NCBI GenBank assembly: GCA_030039005.1
Contig: JASHQT010000395.1
Location: 1-23,860, forward strand
From: Bryobacteraceae bacterium
GTDB lineage: Bacteria > Acidobacteriota > Terriglobia > Bryobacterales > Bryobacteraceae
Reading direction: 5' to 3'
DNA length: 23,860 nt
Part shown: in pieces, positions 1 through 6,799 of the stretch
Layout of the letters: every line of letters starts with the position of its first letter
How positions within the stretch are numbered: position 1 is the stretch's first letter
Translations under genes and position numbers: made by a program
Notes under the pieces: model-generated
The model's input: only the letters and a program-made list of their open reading frames with translations
Databases searched by the model: none
Told to the model about the DNA's origin: nothing

Positions 1-1020
1 TTGGAGCCGGGTTGGAAAGACCGATTTCAGACCGTTTGGTCCATCCCGCTGGCCATCGGTTGGCGCACAGCCGGCGTGATGCAGTTCGGCTTTACGAAAT
101 CCTATGAATGGCTGCCCCGCGAACAGGAATTGCTGGCCGCTGCCGCGGAGCGCTGCCTGATGGCGGCCGAGAAAGCGCGACTGGTGGAAAATTTAGCCGC
201 GCGCGAGGAGCAGGTACGCCAGCTGGCCGAGCACATGCTGCACGTCGAGGAGATGGAGCGCCGCCGCATCAGCCGCGAGCTGCACGACGAAGCCGGCCAA
301 TCGCTGCTGTGCATCCGCCTGCAAATGGAGCTGCTCGAAGGCGCGATCCCGGCTGAGTACGCCGAATGGATCGGCAAACTGCGGGAGGCGCGCGACCTCA
401 CCGAGCGGACGATTCTCGAAATGCGCCGGCTGATCGCTGCATTAAGCCCGGCGGTATTAGAACAGCTCGGCCTGGGAGCGGCGATACGCCAACTGGTGAA
501 TCGGTTCCGCCGGCTGCACCCCATCCGCGTCAAGCTGCTGCTCGGTCGCCTGCGGCGGCTACCGCAACATACTGAAATCATTGTGTATCGTCTGGTGCAG
601 GAATGCTGTAACAACATCGCCAAGCATTCGGGCGCGAGCAACGTAAACATTTCCGTCAGTTCCGCCGATGGATGGGTCAGACTGGCCGTTGAAGACAACG
701 GAGTCGGGTTTAGAGTCGAGGAGGCGCTGGCTCGGAAAGATTCGTTTGGACTTTCTGGCATGAGGGAGCGCGTTGCCCTACTCGGTGGCAGGTTCGAGAT
801 TCGCAGCTATCCCCAAAACGGGTCCGGCAACGGAGCCGGAATGGGCAAGAGATCGGTCGATCGCAACAGGACAGGACGGGGAACCAGGATTTTGATCCGT
901 CTTCCGGTAGCCGAGTCGGTGCCGGAATCTACCGCGGTTGAGCCGGTGGCCGCCAAACCGATAGGAGGCAGAGCGACGGGAGCGCGTCACGCGCGGAGGT
1001 TGAGAGTGGCCGGAACGTAG
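1..1020 (+). CDS. NarL/DegS-type sensor histidine kinase, 5' end cut by window
   Basis: This is the C-terminal part of a sensor kinase that autophosphorylates on histidine and passes the phosphate to a LuxR-type regulator. Residues about 1-55 look like the end of a GAF-type sensor domain, followed by a helical linker (55-85). The HisKA_3 dimerisation helix carries the phospho-acceptor in RELHDE (His95). The HATPase_c domain shows the N box QECCNNIAKHS (200-210), the G1 box DNGVGF (232-237) and FGLSGMRERV (249-258). A glycine-rich insert (273-293) precedes the last strand, and a basic, low-complexity tail follows residue 303. The frame is open to the left edge, so the TTG at base 1 need not be the start and sensor domains are probably missing. 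The downstream response regulator, 112 bases away on the same strand, is the obvious partner. Confidence 0.9.
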   Translation: MEPGWKDRFQTVWSIPLAIGWRTAGVMQFGFTKSYEWLPREQELLAAAAERCLMAAEKARLVENLAAREEQVRQLAEHMLHVEEMERRRISRELHDEAGQSLLCIRLQMELLEGAIPAEYAEWIGKLREARDLTERTILEMRRLIAALSPAVLEQLGLGAAIRQLVNRFRRLHPIRVKLLLGRLRRLPQHTEIIVYRLVQECCNNIAKHSGASNVNISVSSADGWVRLAVEDNGVGFRVEEALARKDSFGLSGMRERVALLGGRFEIRSYPQNGSGNGAGMGKRSVDRNRTGRGTRILIRLPVAESVPESTAVEPVAAKPIGGRATGARHARRLRVAGT

Positions 1021-1132
1021 ATCCGGCGAGACTTGGCCGTAGCGGAAGGATCGGCTCCGGTATGGAAATGAAGCTCCACAGGAACACTCAAGCTTTGGAA
1101 AGGGATTCGAAACACTCACTGGGGTAGACGAT

Positions 1133-1798
1133 ATGGCCAAGACTCGCATCATGCTGGCGGACGATCACACGCTGTTCCGCCAGGGCATCAGAACCCTGAT
1201 CTCCGCGGAAGCAGATATGGAAGTAGTGGGCGAAGCCTCCAACGGCGGCGATGCTGTCGAGAAGGCCACCGAACTCCGCCCGGACGTGGTCCTGATGGAC
1301 ATCGGCATGCCCGGCCTCAGCAGCTTCGAAGCCACGCGGCAAATCAAGAAAAACCGTCCCGAAACTAAAGTCCTATTCCTCACCATGTACGACGACGAAG
1401 ATTACCTGGTGGAAGGCATGGAAGTCGGCGCGAGCGGTTACGTGCTCAAGGACAGCCCTTCGAATCAGCTCGTGGCCGCGGTCCGCGACATTTGCCGCGG
1501 CGGGAGCTATCTCAGCCCGCGGATGCTGTCCCAACTGGTGGATGACTTCCGGTCCCGCATCAAGTCCGCCAACCGGCTGCCCCGCTTCGCCACTCTGACC
1601 ACGCGCGAGCGCGAAGTCTTGAAGATGCTGGCCGAAGGCAATTCGGTGAAAGAAATCGCCTGCGACCTGAACCTGAGCGTGAAGACGGTGGAAGCCCACA
1701 AGTTCAACCTGATGCGCAAGCTGGATATCCACAATAAAGCCCAGCTCGTGCAATACGCCATCCAGAAGAAGATCATCAAGATCCCCAATCTCGCCTAG
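1133..1798 (+). CDS. NarL/FixJ-family response regulator (REC-HTH_LuxR)
   Basis: This is a 221-residue DNA-binding response regulator. The receiver domain (about 4-120) has the acidic pair Asp10/Asp11, phospho-acceptor Asp56 in LMDIGMP, Thr84 and the conserved Lys106 in GYVLKD. The LuxR-type helix-turn-helix (about 153-215) contains LTTREREVLKMLAEGNS and the recognition region LSVKTVEAHKFNLMRKL. Length and domain order are standard for the family. The ATG at 1133 starts exactly at the usual N-terminus (MAKTRIMLADDH), with a weak GGGG-containing ribosome site about 8 bases upstream. It follows the sensor kinase on the same strand and most likely receives its phosphate. The target genes cannot be read from the sequence. 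A palindromic hairpin follows the stop codon. Confidence 0.95.
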   Translation: MAKTRIMLADDHTLFRQGIRTLISAEADMEVVGEASNGGDAVEKATELRPDVVLMDIGMPGLSSFEATRQIKKNRPETKVLFLTMYDDEDYLVEGMEVGASGYVLKDSPSNQLVAAVRDICRGGSYLSPRMLSQLVDDFRSRIKSANRLPRFATLTTREREVLKMLAEGNSVKEIACDLNLSVKTVEAHKFNLMRKLDIHNKAQLVQYAIQKKIIKIPNLA

Positions 1799-1799
1799 G

Positions 1800-1840
1800 G
1801 CGAGGACCCGGCGGTAACGGGATTCGCCCGCCGATCTCGC
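1800..1840 (+). terminator. Two-part stem-loop after the response regulator
   Basis: GCGAG (1800-1804) pairs with CTCGC (1836-1840), and CGGCGG (1809-1814) pairs with CCGCCG (1828-1833), giving an 11-bp interrupted stem that starts three bases after the TAG stop codon. There is no U tract, so it may be a transcript-stabilising 3' structure instead of an intrinsic terminator. The fdhD -10 element begins just after it. Confidence 0.4.
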
Positions 1841-1843
1841 GCG

Positions 1844-1849
1844 CTACTA
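1844..1849 (+). promoter_or_regulatory. Candidate -10 element of fdhD
   Basis: TACTAT lies 10 bases before the GTG start of fdhD, with no Shine-Dalgarno sequence between. No convincing -35 is visible. If used, the transcript would have a leader of only a few bases. Confidence 0.4.
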
Positions 1850-1859
1850 TGAAGTCGGT

Positions 1860-2681
1860 GTGAACCGGCCCATCCTGACGGTACCCGTCCAAAAAATCGA
1901 GAACGATTCCTCGGCCCCGTTCCAGGACCTGGTGGCTGTGGAAGAGCCGCTCGAAATCCGCCTGGGCTCGAAATCCATCTCCGTCACCATGCGCACGCCG
2001 GGCCACGATTTCGAACTGGCGGCCGGATTTTTGTTCACCGAAGGCATCCTGCGCGGCGCCGGCCAGATTCGCGAAATCCGCTGGTCGCACAACGAGAGCG
2101 GCAACCCGCGACAACTCGGCAATTCAGTCACCGTGGAGCTGAATCCGGGCGTCGAAGTGGATCTGGATCGCCTGGAGCGGCATTTTTATACCACGTCGAG
2201 CTGCGGGGTTTGCGGCAAAGCGTCGATCGAAGCGATCGAAGCGCAAGGCTGCGCGATGCCGGCACCCGATACGCCGGTGGTCGAAAAATCCGTCATTCAT
2301 TGCCTGCCCGAGGCCTTGCGCCGCGCCCAGCCAGTGTTCGAGCGAACGGGAGGACTGCATGCGGCGGCGCTCTTTTCACCCGGCGGAACGCTGGAAGTCC
2401 TACGCGAGGACGTCGGCCGGCACAATGCTGTCGATAAACTGATCGGCGCCGAACTGCTCGCGCATCGCATCCCGCTGAGCGAGCGTCTACTATTTGTGAG
2501 CAGCCGCGCCAGCTTCGAACTGGTTCAAAAAGCGTTAATGGCCGGCATTCCGATTTTGGCCGCCGTGGGCGCGCCATCGAGTCTCGCGGTAGAAACCGCG
2601 CTGCGCTTCCAGATGACTCTGGTTGGCTTCGTACGCGACCGCCGATTTAACATCTATTCAGGAGCATCCAGAATTCAATGA
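1860..2681 (+). CDS. fdhD: Formate dehydrogenase accessory sulfurtransferase FdhD
   Basis: FdhD takes sulfur from a cysteine desulfurase (IscS in E. coli) and sulfurates the molybdenum/bis-MGD cofactor of formate dehydrogenase. The 273-residue protein has the family's Cys-containing loop SSCGVCGKASIE (Cys115, Cys118, corresponding to Cys121/Cys124 of E. coli FdhD), the REDVGRHNAVDKLIG block (182-196) and the C-terminal SSRASFELVQKA...AAVGAPSSLAVE segment. The GTG at 1860 is chosen because the nearby ATG at 1849 is out of frame and closes after four codons. The gene ends in an ATGA overlap with the next gene, so the two are translationally coupled. No formate dehydrogenase subunit lies in the window, so the client enzyme is elsewhere in the genome. 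Confidence 0.95.
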   Translation: MNRPILTVPVQKIENDSSAPFQDLVAVEEPLEIRLGSKSISVTMRTPGHDFELAAGFLFTEGILRGAGQIREIRWSHNESGNPRQLGNSVTVELNPGVEVDLDRLERHFYTTSSCGVCGKASIEAIEAQGCAMPAPDTPVVEKSVIHCLPEALRRAQPVFERTGGLHAAALFSPGGTLEVLREDVGRHNAVDKLIGAELLAHRIPLSERLLFVSSRASFELVQKALMAGIPILAAVGAPSSLAVETALRFQMTLVGFVRDRRFNIYSGASRIQ

Positions 2682-3055
2682 AACTCCGCATCCAGGGAAA
2701 CTCGCTGCGGCTGCGGCTGAGCCAATCGGAAGTGGCGCAGTTCAGCAAGACCGGATTTGTCGAAGACAGCATCCAGTTTGCGCCCGGCGCGAGCCTCAGC
2801 TACACGATCGAGACCGCCTCGACACTGCACGCGCCGCTTGCTACCTTTCAGGATCATTGGCTGAGAGTGCAGGTGCCGTCGGCGACCGCGCAGGATTGGT
2901 ACACCACCGATCGTGTGGCGATCTCGGCCGATCAATCCGTCGGTGAAGAGAAGACACTCTCCCTCCTGATCGAGAAGGATTTTAAGTGCCTGCACTCGGG
3001 CGACCAGCGCGATCCCGACGCGTACCCGAATCCGCTCGAAGAACCGGTGCGCTAG
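2678..3055 (+). CDS. DUF7009-like conserved protein of unknown function
   Basis: This is a 125-residue soluble protein without signal peptide or membrane segment. The N-terminus, MKLRIQGNSLRLRLSQSEVAQF followed by a G-x-V-E segment, matches what I remember of the uncharacterised DUF7009 family; that assignment is from memory and unverified. The rest is predicted beta-rich (SLSYTIET, HWLRVQVP, TLSLLIEKDF) and ends CLHSGDQRDPDAYPNP with one cysteine (about residue 104). Its ATG overlaps the fdhD stop by four bases, so it is made together with FdhD. This suggests a role in molybdenum-cofactor or formate dehydrogenase maturation, but that is guilt by association only. Confidence 0.8.
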   Translation: MKLRIQGNSLRLRLSQSEVAQFSKTGFVEDSIQFAPGASLSYTIETASTLHAPLATFQDHWLRVQVPSATAQDWYTTDRVAISADQSVGEEKTLSLLIEKDFKCLHSGDQRDPDAYPNPLEEPVR

Positions 3056-3097
3056 GTCCGCTACTAGGCCGCGACCCATGAGGGAGTGGAAATGGAA

Positions 3098-3125
3098 AAG
3101 GGCGCCGATGAGATCGTGCGCCCTT
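3098..3125 (-). terminator. Strong stem-loop between convergent transcription units
   Basis: AAGGGCGC (3098-3105) plus CGAT pairs with ATCG plus GCGCCCTT (3118-3125), a 12-bp stem with a 3-base GAG loop and a single bulged T. Read on the minus strand it is followed by TTTTCC, so it fits an intrinsic terminator for the YtxH-pruA unit. On the plus strand it lies 42 bases after the DUF7009-like stop and could serve both directions. Confidence 0.6.
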
Positions 3126-3209
3126 CGCCGCGTCGTTCGGAATCGACCCTGGAGTTATGACGTCTTAGTCCCCTTCTCATCGGGGCTCCGGGGCAACCCT
3201 CGAACTACC

Positions 3210-3228
3210 TTCGTGATGCTATCACGAA
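3210..3228 (-). other. Perfect hairpin covering the pruA stop codon
   Basis: TTCGTGA (3210-3216) and TCACGAA (3222-3228) form a perfect 7-bp stem with a 5-base loop. The pruA TGA stop (3222-3224) is inside the stem. It may protect the 3' end of the mRNA or affect termination; it has no U tract. Confidence 0.4.
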
Positions 3229-4802
3229 ATCTTCTCGCCGATCGCCTTGGCCTGCAAAAACTGCAACAGGTAGTCCGGACCGCCGGCCTTGGAGTCCGTC
3301 CCTGACATATTGAAGCCGCCGAAGGGGTGGGCGCCCACCATCGCTCCGGTGCACCTGCGGTTGATATACAGATTGCCGACGAAAAACTTGTCGCGTGCCT
3401 GGCGAATCTTGTCTTTGTTCTTGGTGTACACCGCGCCGGTGAGGCCGTATTCGGAATCGTTCGCCAGATCCAGCGCGTGATCGAAATCGCGCGCCTTGGC
3501 CACAGCCAGCACCGGGCCGAAAATCTCCTCCTGGAAGATGCGCGCCTTGGAATCGATGTCGGCGATCACGGTGGGTTGAACAAAATAACCGTCGCCTGGG
3601 GCGCGCCCGCCGCCCGAGATCAGCCGGCCCTCAATCTTCCCCACCTCGATATAGTCCAGAATCGACTTCATGGCGCCCTCGTTGATCACCGGGCCCATGT
3701 AGTTTGCCGAATCGTCCGCCGGCCCCACTTTCAGCCCGGCGACTTCGGCTTTCAGCTTCGCGACGAACTCGTCGTAAACGGCGGCGTCGACGATCGCGCG
3801 CGAGCAGGCCGAGCACTTCTGCCCCTGATACCCGAACGCCGACCACAGCACGCCCTTGACGGCGCTGTCCAGATCCGCCTCGCGATCGACAATGATGGCG
3901 TCCTTGCCGCCCATTTCGGCGATCACGCGTTTGATCCAGACCTGCCCTTTGCGCGGCTTGGCCGCCAGTTCATTGATGCGCAACCCCACTTCCTTGGATC
4001 CGGTGAACGCGACGAAGCGCGTGAGCGGATGCTCCACCAGGACGTCGCCCACTACGGCGCCGCTGCCGACGAGCAGGGAGAATGAGCGCGGCGGAAAGCC
4101 GGCTTCGAGCAGCACTTCGGCGAATTTCGCGGCGATGGTGGGTGTATCGCTGGAGGGCTTGAGCACCACCGTATTGCCCGCCACCAGCGCGGCCACGGTC
4201 ATCCCCACCATGATCGCCAGCGGAAAATTCCACGGCGGAACGATCACGCCGACGCCCAGCGGCAGGTACAGCAATTCGTCTTTCTCGCCGGGCAACTGCA
4301 CCAGTGGATCGGGCTTAGCCAGGCGCAGCATCTGGCGGGCGTAATACTCGCAGAAGTCGATGGCCTCGGAAACGTCGGCGTCGGCCTCCGGCCAGGTCTT
4401 GCCTGCTTCATACACCAGCCAAGCGTCGAACTCGAACTTGCGCGCGCGAAACAGCTCGGCGGCGCGCAGCAATATCCGCGAGCGCGTTTCGGGCGGCGTC
4501 GCGGCCCATTCCGAAAAATAGGCGTGCGCGGCTTCCACGGCTTCGCGCGCCTGCGCGGCCGTGGCCTTATGGTGCACGCCCACCACTTCGCCCGGTCTGG
4601 ATGGATTCAACGACTTCAGCAGATCGCCGGTCTTCTCGCGCCGGCCGGCGATGAGCAACTCGTATTCGCGGCCGAGTTGGGAGCGCACCTGGGCCAGCGC
4701 GCGTTCCATGGCTTCGCGGTTGGCCGCGCGCGTGAAATCGGCGACGGGCTCGTTAACGAACGGCTTGGGAGCAACGACCGGCTCAGCGACTGTACTGCTC
4801 AT
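3222..4802 (-). CDS. pruA: L-glutamate gamma-semialdehyde (1-pyrroline-5-carboxylate) dehydrogenase
   Basis: This NAD-dependent aldehyde dehydrogenase oxidises glutamate semialdehyde (P5C) to glutamate, the second step of proline catabolism. The 526-residue protein has all ALDH landmarks: the oxyanion/NAD motif PPWNFPLAI (189-197), the Rossmann segment FTGSKEVG (266-273), the general base in AEMGGKD (Glu296), the catalytic thiol in GYQGQKCSAC (Cys330), EEIFGPVL (425-432) and the C-terminal INRRCTGAMVGAHPFGGFNMSGTDSKAGG typical of P5C dehydrogenases. Length fits the monofunctional PruA/RocA type and not bifunctional PutA. ATG is preceded by AAGGGG. The gene starts 10 bases after the YtxH-like gene and is probably co-transcribed with it. 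No proline dehydrogenase gene is in the window. Confidence 0.95.
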   Translation of the reverse strand: MSSTVAEPVVAPKPFVNEPVADFTRAANREAMERALAQVRSQLGREYELLIAGRREKTGDLLKSLNPSRPGEVVGVHHKATAAQAREAVEAAHAYFSEWAATPPETRSRILLRAAELFRARKFEFDAWLVYEAGKTWPEADADVSEAIDFCEYYARQMLRLAKPDPLVQLPGEKDELLYLPLGVGVIVPPWNFPLAIMVGMTVAALVAGNTVVLKPSSDTPTIAAKFAEVLLEAGFPPRSFSLLVGSGAVVGDVLVEHPLTRFVAFTGSKEVGLRINELAAKPRKGQVWIKRVIAEMGGKDAIIVDREADLDSAVKGVLWSAFGYQGQKCSACSRAIVDAAVYDEFVAKLKAEVAGLKVGPADDSANYMGPVINEGAMKSILDYIEVGKIEGRLISGGGRAPGDGYFVQPTVIADIDSKARIFQEEIFGPVLAVAKARDFDHALDLANDSEYGLTGAVYTKNKDKIRQARDKFFVGNLYINRRCTGAMVGAHPFGGFNMSGTDSKAGGPDYLLQFLQAKAIGEKIS

Positions 4803-4812
4803 GAAATACCCC

Positions 4813-5100
4813 TTATCCCTTCAAATTGGACGCGGTGCTCTCGACGATTTTGCGCCCGCGTTCGAACATATCCGCGGCTTCGTCGGCCAGCTTGCGGCCG
4901 CGTTCGTACATCTCGCGCCCGCGGTCGATCAGATCGCTGCCCGAATCGGCCAGCGCATCGCGGCCCTTCTGCGCCTTGCGCGCGATCTGCCGCCGCGTAT
5001 CTTCGCCCGACGCCGGAGCATATAACAGTGCCACCGTCGCTCCAACGGCAATCCCCGCCATGAACCACACCACTTTACTGCCGTAATCCTGGTCCGCCAT
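4813..5100 (-). CDS. YtxH-like general-stress membrane-anchored protein
   Basis: This is a 95-residue protein with one N-terminal membrane segment (about 9-27, VVWFMAGIAVGATVALLYAPASG). The APxSGxxxR motif that follows is characteristic of YtxH-family proteins. Residues about 30-95 are a charged amphipathic helix with an imperfect repeat, RGREMYERGRKLADEA / ADMFERGRKIVESTA. YtxH proteins are stress-associated in Firmicutes, but their molecular function is unknown. The ATG has a very strong AGGAGG site (complement of 5105-5110) four bases upstream. pruA follows after 10 bases on the same strand. A possible -10 TAAAAT lies on the minus strand at 5116-5121, very close to the ribosome site, so the start of transcription is uncertain. 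Confidence 0.85.
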   Translation of the reverse strand: MADQDYGSKVVWFMAGIAVGATVALLYAPASGEDTRRQIARKAQKGRDALADSGSDLIDRGREMYERGRKLADEAADMFERGRKIVESTASNLKG

Positions 5101-5146
5101 GAGGCCTCCTGATTTATTTTAACGCCCGAAACCTCGCTCGATCCCC

Positions 5147-5152
5147 TACAAT
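5147..5152 (+). promoter_or_regulatory. Candidate -10 of the DUF2007-like gene, leaderless spacing
   Basis: TACAAT ends six bases before the GTG start at 5159, and no ribosome-binding sequence lies between. The expected transcription start would fall at or next to the start codon. No clear -35 is visible at 16-18 bases upstream. The 58-base region also holds the start of the divergent YtxH-pruA unit. Confidence 0.5.
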
Positions 5153-5158
5153 CAAGAC

Positions 5159-5665
5159 GTGAATCACGGACAGGATCTCATCACGGTGTTTCGGTCGATG
5201 GACGCGGACGCCAAGGAAGACGCCGAGGTCATCATGGACCTGCTGACCGACGCGGGTATTCCCGCCACGCTGCGGGACGATTCGGCGCCGGGTGTGCCCG
5301 AGGGCGTTTTCGAAGTGCAGGTGCCCGCGAAATATTCGGCCCGCGCCGACCAGGTGATCGCCGAGAACCCGCTGCCGGAAGAGAGGGAGCGGGTGGACAC
5401 TTCGCCTGGTCTCGATCTGGAAACTGTGTTCCGCAGCGGGGCCATGCCCTCCAGCGAGATCGAAGCACTGGGCGTGAAGACGATGCTCGAATCGAACGGC
5501 ATTGCGGCCGTGCTGGTAGGAGACTCGGTGCTGCCCTATCTGGCCTTCGAAGTGCGCGTGGCGCGCGATCAGGCCGCGCTCGCCCGGACGCTCATCGCCG
5601 ATGCGGAGAAAATCGGACCGGTGGCGGTGGAGGAAGCGGAAGCCGAGTCGGAATCCGAGGGCTAG
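5159..5665 (+). CDS. Tandem DUF2007-like (putative signal-transducing) protein
   Basis: This 168-residue soluble acidic protein is made of two copies of one small alpha/beta module. Copy 1 is about residues 8-70 (LITVFRSMDADAKEDAEVIMDLLTDAGIPATLRDD...FEVQVPAKYSARADQVIAE). Copy 2 is about 87-150 (LETVFRSGAMPSSEIEALGVKTMLESNGIAAVLVGD...FEVRVARDQAALARTLIAD). The pattern of a short strand, a helix ending LLxxxGIxAxL and a closing FEVxV strand resembles DUF2007, a PII-like ferredoxin fold often called a putative prokaryotic signal-transducing protein. A Glu-rich tail ends the protein. It starts with GTG and has no Shine-Dalgarno sequence. It stands divergent from YtxH-pruA and converges, three bases apart, on the GGR-like gene. 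The molecular function is unknown. Confidence 0.75.
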   Translation: MNHGQDLITVFRSMDADAKEDAEVIMDLLTDAGIPATLRDDSAPGVPEGVFEVQVPAKYSARADQVIAENPLPEERERVDTSPGLDLETVFRSGAMPSSEIEALGVKTMLESNGIAAVLVGDSVLPYLAFEVRVARDQAALARTLIADAEKIGPVAVEEAEAESESEG

Positions 5666-5668
5666 GGG

Positions 5669-6799
5669 TTACAGCGCCGGTTCGCCGGCGTGCAGGAACC
5701 AGCGGTCGATCACGACGTCGCGCACGAACCAGCGCGTCGATAGCAGCCGGCGGCCCGCCGCGCCCACCCAGGAAGATGGCAGCCGCTGGCCCAGGCGCGA
5801 GGCCCAGTCCTGGCCGGATTTGCCGAAGCGCCGCGCGAGAAGCCGTCCATAAGCACTGAGCGATTCGCGCGAATAATTCCCTTGCGCCCGGAGGATGGCT
5901 TGCGCGGCCAGCAGACCGGATTCGATGGCCGGACGGATGCCCTCCCCGCTTTGCTTGTAGGCCAATCCAGCCGCATCGCCGATGAGCAGAACGCCGTCGT
6001 CCGCCACATTCCGTTCGGAAACTCCGTACAACAAATACGCGTGACCGGCGAGCGGCGCCGGGAGATCGAACGCAATCCGGCCGGTGGATTTCAGGAAGGC
6101 AACGAAAGCGGCCACGTGCTCGGCGAGGCGGTGCTGATCCAGGCGGCCCAAGCCGATGTTCAGAAAATTGTTCTTGCGGAAACACCAACCGTAGCCCTTG
6201 ATATCGGGGCAAAAGTAAAGCTCGGGCGTGTCGGCGCGAACGCGGCAGCCGGCCTGCTGGCGATCATCCATCTCGAATTCGGCCTCTTGGGCCACCACTG
6301 CATTCTCGCGGGGCGGTTTGGCGCCGGTGATTTTCGCAACCGGGCAGAAGTGGCCGCCCGCTCCCACCACCAGACGCGTCCGAAAAGCCTCGTTCACGAT
6401 CCATGCGCCGTTCTCGCGCCGCAAAGTCTTGAGCGTCGCGGGCGGGAGCAGGCGCGCGCCGGAGCGGCGTAGCAGATAATCATCGAACTCGCGCCGCCGG
6501 ATGCCGTAGCTGACCGTGGCCCGATAATCGGTCTCGACGGCCGGCCCGCCGATCCAGCCGGTGCGGAACGCGGTGATGGGCTGCAGCACGCGCGGGCGCC
6601 CGTAGTCTTTCTTATAGTCTTCCGCGTCGATGGCGAGCTCGGCCAGCACCTGCGGCGTGATCCATCCCCCACAAACTTTATCGCGGGGAAAGCTCTGCCG
6701 GTCTAGAATCGCGACGTCCAATCCGGCCGGGCGCAAGCCCCAAGCGCAGGACGAACCGGCCGGCCCGCCGCCGATGATCAGGACATCGCATGCGTCCAT
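5669..6799 (-). CDS. Geranylgeranyl-reductase-like FAD-dependent oxidoreductase
   Basis: This is a predicted FAD enzyme of the geranylgeranyl reductase/PHBH superfamily, which hydrogenates isoprenoid or lipid double bonds or hydroxylates substrates. From the ATG at 6799 it has 376 residues: the dinucleotide motif IIGGGPAGSS (8-17), DRQSFPRDKVCGGWITP (33-49) with the conserved CGG, and the second FAD motif GVLLIGDAAGLAYKQSGEGI (269-288). The C-terminal part is basic and aromatic-rich. I prefer this ATG over the longer open frame to 6874 because the protein then starts right at the Rossmann strand (MDACDVLIIGGG). It overlaps the end of the CFA synthase gene by 22 bases, so the pair is translationally coupled. 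The natural substrate is unknown; a membrane lipid is likely from context. Confidence 0.85.
   Translation of the reverse strand: MDACDVLIIGGGPAGSSCAWGLRPAGLDVAILDRQSFPRDKVCGGWITPQVLAELAIDAEDYKKDYGRPRVLQPITAFRTGWIGGPAVETDYRATVSYGIRRREFDDYLLRRSGARLLPPATLKTLRRENGAWIVNEAFRTRLVVGAGGHFCPVAKITGAKPPRENAVVAQEAEFEMDDRQQAGCRVRADTPELYFCPDIKGYGWCFRKNNFLNIGLGRLDQHRLAEHVAAFVAFLKSTGRIAFDLPAPLAGHAYLLYGVSERNVADDGVLLIGDAAGLAYKQSGEGIRPAIESGLLAAQAILRAQGNYSRESLSAYGRLLARRFGKSGQDWASRLGQRLPSSWVGAAGRRLLSTRWFVRDVVIDRWFLHAGEPAL

Noticed and set aside
3078..3305. 75-residue plus-strand frame in the convergent junction
   Set aside because: It runs through the terminator hairpin and the end of pruA and has no protein-like composition.
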